Source: G963676655 sp963676655 (lineage in GTDB: Bacteria; Verrucomicrobiota; Lentisphaeria; Victivallales; Victivallaceae). From it: DNA of 64,000 nucleotides. Both the position numbers and the translations under genes were made by a program. The DNA lies in NCBI GenBank assembly GCA_963676655.2, contig CAXXKX010000003.1, positions 4,898,001-4,962,000 of the forward strand. The letters are read 5' to 3'. This document shows positions 60,023 to 64,000 of the stretch, one piece after another (within the stretch, counting starts at the first letter, position 1; each line of letters starts with the position of its first letter). Below the pieces are notes generated by a model. The model had not been told where the DNA came from. It made no database searches and saw only the letters and a list, made by a program, of their open reading frames with translations.

Positions 60023-60568
60023 TTAAATGGGAGTCTGGGTAAATTTTTTCTTTTCCATTGAATATGTAAAGACAAATTTACCTTTTTTCGACATTACGCA
60101 TAATAGCATTTTAGCTTGTCCAGGATTGGGATCTCCCTGCATCGTCCCATTATCGACCTCAAACTCTTTACCTGAAGCAAGCTTTGCCGTGACAATCCCG
60201 GTAACGTCTTTCCATTTTGTCCCGGAACCGTACCAGGCCTTGATTAGTTTGTCGTCCTTGGTCGGTTTAATGTCCGACGGCAATAATACTGTCTTGGCTC
60301 GCTCTATAATTGCTTTCTCCATTGGTTTGCCGTCAGAAATGTATTTTATATACAGATGCTTGACTTTGCCGACAACCGGATCTTTCATGCCCATATGCCC
60401 TATTACCTTTATTATATAGAAGCTGTTTTCCAAGCCCGGGAATTTATCCAGCGATACTTTGACTTTTTTTCCTTTCGTTCCATATTCGGCAGAAACCAGT
60501 TTGAGTTTTTGCGCTGAAGCGTTGAAAACCGTTATGAACACGATAATTCCGATCAATACATTTTTCAT
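60023..60568 (-). CDS. Small exported protein of unknown function
   Basis: 181 residues. MKNVLIGIIVFITVFNASAQ is a signal peptide with a plausible cleavage after ASA. The mature part is Lys-rich and beta-rich (VKVSLDKFPGLENSFYIIKVIG, in part; WYGSGTKWKDVTGIVTAKL; CVMSKKGKFVFTYSM). I do not recognise the family. The start at 60568 follows AGGAAAG and gives a clean signal peptide; the open frame extends 12 codons further. It is monocistronic. Confidence 0.6.
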   Translation of the reverse strand: MKNVLIGIIVFITVFNASAQKLKLVSAEYGTKGKKVKVSLDKFPGLENSFYIIKVIGHMGMKDPVVGKVKHLYIKYISDGKPMEKAIIERAKTVLLPSDIKPTKDDKLIKAWYGSGTKWKDVTGIVTAKLASGKEFEVDNGTMQGDPNPGQAKMLLCVMSKKGKFVFTYSMEKKKFTQTPI

Positions 60569-60799
60569 CTTGCTTTCCTCTGTTTTTTTTGAAAATTTAA
60601 TCAAATACGGTCAGGAGTATGAGCGAACTTGATGTCTGATGTTTAACTCTAACATGTCTATACTCTTTTTGCAAATTAATGACCGGATGTAATCTCAAGC
60701 AATTTATATGAAACATTCCTTTAATTTTTAATTATTCCATTATATATTGTTTTGGGTTTTATATCTGATTTAACAATAATAATGGGAGTAATTTTGAAA

Positions 60800-61588
60800 A
60801 TGCGCTCAGGTTACAGTAAACAGCAAAAATTATTACCTGAATTAGCTGAACAGAAAACATTTTTAATGATAGCATGTGCAGTGTTGTATCGTGAATGCTA
60901 TGCTTTTGCCGCAGTTTCTGAAAATATTATCGACGTCAAAATTCTGGATCAGGGGTTGCACGACATAGGAGAAGAAAAGATGTCAGCCAGATTGCAGGAG
61001 GAGATCAGTGAAGTCGATACGGAGAAATATGATGCGATTCTGTTGGGTTACGGCCTGTGCAATAACGGTATTCGCGGGCTTAAATCAAAATTGCCGCTGG
61101 TTATCCCCAGGGCACACGACTGTATAGCGCTGCTTATGGGGTCTAAAGACGCCTATCGCAAGTATTTTGATGACAATCCGGGAACGTATTACCTTTCGTC
61201 CGGCTGGTGCGAACGGGCGGTTGACAATCTTGCCAATCCGGAGGCCACTACGACTCAGATAGGGCTGAAAACCTACGAAGAATATGTGGAGGAATTCGGA
61301 GAGGATAATGCTAAATTCATTATGGAATCACTTGGCGGGGGGCTTAATCAATATTCAAAAATGACGTATATTGACACCCATGTCGTTGACTCTGCCACAT
61401 ACCGTAATCAGGCGCAAATTACTGCTGCCGAAAAGGGGTGGGAGTATGAGGAGTTTGACGGCAATACCTCTATCCTGCTTAATATGATGAATGGAAATTG
61501 GAACGAGGATATTTTTCTGGTGGTCAATCCCGGTCGGACGGTAGTGCCGAGTCACGATGAAAATATAATTAAAGGAGTAGAAAAATGA
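60800..61588 (+). CDS. DUF1638 family protein
   Basis: 262 residues. FLMIACAVLYREC, YDAILLGYGLCNNGIRGL, LVIPRAHDCIALLMGS and YYLSSGWCERAV are the conserved blocks of DUF1638, each with a cysteine or histidine that could bind metal. The family is common in anaerobes and methanogens near corrinoid methyltransferases, but its function is not established. The start is uncertain among ATG 60782, TTG 60794 and ATG 60800; GGGAG at 60784 favours the last. The stop overlaps the ATG of the DUF2148 gene, so the two are coupled. Confidence 0.75.
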   Translation: MRSGYSKQQKLLPELAEQKTFLMIACAVLYRECYAFAAVSENIIDVKILDQGLHDIGEEKMSARLQEEISEVDTEKYDAILLGYGLCNNGIRGLKSKLPLVIPRAHDCIALLMGSKDAYRKYFDDNPGTYYLSSGWCERAVDNLANPEATTTQIGLKTYEEYVEEFGEDNAKFIMESLGGGLNQYSKMTYIDTHVVDSATYRNQAQITAAEKGWEYEEFDGNTSILLNMMNGNWNEDIFLVVNPGRTVVPSHDENIIKGVEK

Positions 61589-62148
61589 CTGTTTTATTGG
61601 AACGCCAACTTCGAATGGAAGCTATTCAAGATGTCGCAAGAAAAATCATGACCGCAGCCAGAACCGCCCCCAAAGGCAAGGGACAGGATAATCTTGTGCT
61701 TGCGTTACTGGATGAGGAAGGCATCCAACAGGTTTCAGACAAAATGAAGGAGATGGTAAAGCGTGATGTATTACCGGATTTTTTCTTGCGTGATGCTGTA
61801 AATATTTTGTCAGCGCAAGCTATGGTGATTTTCGGTACCAGAATTGAGCCGATGGGGCTTAGGCTTTGCGGGATGTGCGGATTTGCCAATTGCGGAGAAA
61901 AATCTAAGCATCCGAATCATCCTTGCGTCTTTAATACCGGCGATCTTGGAATTGCAATGGGCTCTGCCGCGAGCATGGCAATGGATTGCAGAATTGATAA
62001 TCGGATTATGTACACGGTAGGGCAGGCTATTTTAGAAATGCAATTACTGGATAAAGATGTGAAGATCATATATGGCATGCCGTTAAGTGTCAGTGGAAAA
62101 AATCCATTTATGGATAGAAAAATGGATGAACTCCTGGCAAACGCATAA
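61585..62148 (+). CDS. DUF2148 ferredoxin-domain protein
   Basis: 187 residues. AARTAPKGKGQDNL is the family opening, and LRLCGMCGFANCGEKSKHPN with the cysteine of HPCVFNTGDLGIA gives a Cx2Cx4Cx10C set fitting an iron-sulfur site. The rest (IAMGSAASMAMDCRIDNRIMYTVGQA, in part) is the helical core. The function is unknown. Its start overlaps the stop of the DUF1638 gene (ATGA), so the two proteins are likely made in equal amounts and act together, perhaps in handling a metal or redox cofactor. A RAYT gene follows. Confidence 0.8.
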   Translation: MTVLLERQLRMEAIQDVARKIMTAARTAPKGKGQDNLVLALLDEEGIQQVSDKMKEMVKRDVLPDFFLRDAVNILSAQAMVIFGTRIEPMGLRLCGMCGFANCGEKSKHPNHPCVFNTGDLGIAMGSAASMAMDCRIDNRIMYTVGQAILEMQLLDKDVKIIYGMPLSVSGKNPFMDRKMDELLANA

Positions 62149-62240
62149 ACTGTATGTTGTAACACATTACGCAATATGGTGATTTAAGTAATTTGTTCCC
62201 AGTTGCTTGTATTATATTTATAATCTTACTGTCTAACTGT

Positions 62241-62269
62241 TTGACAAATCAACTTTCAGCGTATATATT
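62241..62269 (+). promoter_or_regulatory. Promoter of the second RAYT gene
   Basis: TTGACA (62241-62246), 17 bases, TATATT (62264-62269), 32 bases before the ATG. The boxes, spacing and part of the spacer match the first copy at 8182-8210. Confidence 0.7.
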
Positions 62270-62301
62270 ATCATCAAACAGACAACTTTGGAGGATTGGA
62301 C

Positions 62302-63279
62302 ATGGAATCTAGAATGAAAATCAAAGGAGATGGCTGCTATTATCACTTGTATAACCGCATTGGCTGCTGCAAAGGGGAACATCCTTTCTCTGTGATTGAT
62401 AAGGAATACGGCTTTCGTCTTCTGCAAAATCTTTGTGATTACTTTCTGATTGAGGTCATTTCGGCCGCCTGGATGGGCAATCATTTCCACCTCGTGGTCT
62501 ACGCTCCGGGACCGGATGAACTGCCGCCGCTTGAGAACATCGTCAACCGGCATAACAATTATTACAAATCAATGAAAACAACGTCGAAATTCGCCCCGAA
62601 AAATCCGGTGATCAGCCTCGAAAACGCAGCTCTATGCAAAGAAATCTCCCTAAAAATGATCGACATCAGCCGTTTTATGTCGGCCTACCAACGACGCTTT
62701 TCCTGCGTATATAATGAAACCCGAGACCGGACCGGACAACTCTGGGGCAGACGTTTCAAAAGCACAATTCTCGAAAAGGTCAATGCCCTGGCCGCATGCG
62801 TCACCTATGTCGAACTCAACCCGGTTCGGGCCGGTTTGAAAAAAGATCCGGGCGAATATAGTTATTCCACTTGGGGACGCTACTGCCAAAGCGGCAGACA
62901 CATATTTTATGGTAATTTTGTCAAACATATGAAACCGAATATCACGACCGGTGACACCTCGAAATGGACTGACAAAGAGTTGTTCGCGTTCTTCCGGGGC
63001 GAACTGGCGCGAATCGTAGCGGTTGAATCAGGCGCTTCCAGTGAAGAAATCTACGCCGCGCGCGATAAAGCCCGCCAGAAAGAATCGATGCACGTTCTTT
63101 TCCTGCGTCGAACCAGACATTTCACCGATGGAGTCATTTTAGGATCAAAAATATTTATCCGTGAAACCGGAAGTTGTTTTGGCGATCCAGAGCGAATACG
63201 CAAAAAACAACTGGCACGAGGCCAAAGTCCCTCCGGCACCGCCCTATATTGCTTCAGGAAATTTATTAATTTTTCTTAA
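62302..63279 (+). CDS. REP-associated tyrosine transposase (RAYT), copy 2
   Basis: 325 residues with the same architecture as the copy at 8.2 kb: NHFHLVVYAPGPDELP (HUH motif), FMSAYQRRFSCVYNETRDR (tyrosine helix), GQLWGRRFKS and YVELNPVRAGL. The two proteins align without large gaps and share long identical stretches, for example LLQNLC and ISAAWMGNHFH. The ATG at 62302 is chosen over an in-frame TTG because GGAGG lies 8 bases before it. Unlike copy 1 it is not bracketed by R-type repeats. Its frame is intact. Confidence 0.85.
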   Translation: MESRMKIKGDGCYYHLYNRIGCCKGEHPFSVIDKEYGFRLLQNLCDYFLIEVISAAWMGNHFHLVVYAPGPDELPPLENIVNRHNNYYKSMKTTSKFAPKNPVISLENAALCKEISLKMIDISRFMSAYQRRFSCVYNETRDRTGQLWGRRFKSTILEKVNALAACVTYVELNPVRAGLKKDPGEYSYSTWGRYCQSGRHIFYGNFVKHMKPNITTGDTSKWTDKELFAFFRGELARIVAVESGASSEEIYAARDKARQKESMHVLFLRRTRHFTDGVILGSKIFIRETGSCFGDPERIRKKQLARGQSPSGTALYCFRKFINFS

Positions 63280-63336
63280 CCTGAGTCCACTAATGGTGAT
63301 TAGCTAATATTGGGGAAAATATTCAAAGAATTAATT

Positions 63337-64000
63337 TTATTTGCTTTTACTGAAAATTTTATTTAATTCCGCTTGAGTAAGTTTGTAGATAAACAGAGAA
63401 TGTCCTATTGCTTTGTCAGGGTTACGTTGGCGCAGATATACTCGTAAACGTTGATATTTATGTTGATTGCTACCGGAATTATAGACATTGTTCAACATGG
63501 TTGCGCTGAAAACGTACCAGCCAGGTTTGAATTCGTATCTTTTGTCGCTGTAATCTGCGAACATAGGCAGTGTTATAAGTTGTTGTTGCGGCAGAAAGTA
63601 TTCTGGGGGTAGGATATTCAGGACAGAAACGTATACGGGAGCAGGATTGTTTTTAGGGTTATTTTCCTGTTGGAGAAATTCATCTAAATTCCACATTTCC
63701 TGCCCCCAATCTAATGAGCTGTCACTCAAGAGCCGATGGGTTTGATCTTTGTTGCCGGAGGCACGATTGAAAAACGCAATATAATCAGGAAAAGCAAGTA
63801 ATGTTTCAGTTACCAGCCACCCGGACAGAGTAACGCATATAATGGTTCCGAGGCGCTGTGTTTTCCAACTCTTTTTGCTCAGGATGCCGCCACAGAAAAT
63901 AAAGATGATCGGATATAACGGCAATAAATGCCGATGTCCGATATTCAATCCGGACATCAAGCATGAAATTATGTATATAATAGAGAATGACCATAACGGG
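63337..64000 (-). CDS. Membrane glycosyltransferase of the GT39 type, C-terminal part (cut by window edge)
   Basis: The frame is open to the right end, so only the last about 220 residues are seen. LNIGHRHLLPLYPIIFIFCG, a hydrophobic stretch (IICVTLSGWLVTETLLAF), PDYIAFFNRASG and SDSSLDWGQEMWNL are the conserved blocks of bacterial relatives of dolichyl-phosphate-mannose protein mannosyltransferases. They use a lipid-linked sugar at the membrane. The protein ends in a soluble periplasmic-type tail. The true start lies beyond the window; a TTG at 63960 is internal. Confidence 0.75.
   Translation of the reverse strand, partial: PLWSFSIIYIISCLMSGLNIGHRHLLPLYPIIFIFCGGILSKKSWKTQRLGTIICVTLSGWLVTETLLAFPDYIAFFNRASGNKDQTHRLLSDSSLDWGQEMWNLDEFLQQENNPKNNPAPVYVSVLNILPPEYFLPQQQLITLPMFADYSDKRYEFKPGWYVFSATMLNNVYNSGSNQHKYQRLRVYLRQRNPDKAIGHSLFIYKLTQAELNKIFSKSK

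Noticed and set aside
61626..61889. Minus-strand open frame over the DUF2148 gene
   Set aside because: It is the antisense shadow of a gene with clear conserved motifs.
1..64000. CRISPR array or Cas genes
   Set aside because: No regularly spaced short direct repeats and no Cas-like proteins were seen.

Overview
The window looks like a chromosomal segment of a strictly anaerobic, fermentative, carbohydrate-degrading bacterium of the PVC superphylum, most likely Lentisphaerota (Victivallis/Lentisphaera type). The grounds are pseudopilins with the N-terminal signature [20 protein letters not shown] and an H-X9-DG C-terminus, large secreted glycosidases with LamG or CBM9-like modules, many Gfo/Idh/MocA oxidoreductases, a divergent FtsZ, and an [FeFe]-hydrogenase metabolism. 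This is inferred from protein character, not from a marker-gene phylogeny.

Layout. 0-0.3 kb: the 3' end of a monomeric [FeFe] hydrogenase. 0.5-11.3 kb: a six-hairpin glycosidase, a nested palindromic repeat, QueG-like and PurQ genes, the ftsA-ftsZ pair, a RAYT (REP-associated tyrosine transposase) bracketed by long direct repeats, a DnaQ-like exonuclease and a sugar-type oxidoreductase. 11.3-20.9 kb: a LacI-controlled module with two pseudopilin genes and secreted glycoside hydrolases. Two of these are abnormally joined: one reading frame lacks a stop and runs into the next gene, and a run of nine A separates a LamG domain from its probable catalytic part. 21.0-22.2 kb: three phage-morphogenesis-like genes. 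22.28-31.21 kb: a likely genomic island bounded by a tRNA-Gly gene and a 22-bp copy of that tRNA's 3' end; it carries a GntR/LacI-hybrid regulator, a pseudopilin, a 1312-residue secreted glycosidase-like protein, an oxidoreductase and an alpha/beta hydrolase.

31.3-36.1 kb: two divergently transcribed glutamate dehydrogenases of unrelated size classes. 36.2-40.8 kb: a REP element, a CarH-type B12-binding protein beside a PAS histidine kinase, then an HTH-EIIA fusion coupled to a CPA2 antiporter with CBS domains. 40.9-46.0 kb: an 851-residue membrane protein with a DUF2089 regulator, an exported protein and an ABC-2 permease. 46.1-52.5 kb: an AraC-type regulator with a GH3 glycosidase, a zinc alcohol dehydrogenase, an oxidoreductase and a UroD-family protein. 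52.8-59.4 kb: the HydABC bifurcating hydrogenase operon, a ferritin-like protein and the maturase HydG. 59.6-64 kb: a zinc-ribbon protein, a small exported protein, a DUF1638-DUF2148 pair, a second RAYT and a truncated membrane glycosyltransferase.

How it fits together: secreted glycosidases release sugars, cytoplasmic oxidoreductases and GH3 process them, and NADH plus reduced ferredoxin can be discharged as H2 by HydABC. The most unusual theme is the repeated unit of one transcriptional regulator, one H-X9-DG pseudopilin and one large secreted glycosidase. It occurs twice in 20 kb, once on an apparent tRNA-integrated island, and may be an undescribed substrate-specific export or display system.
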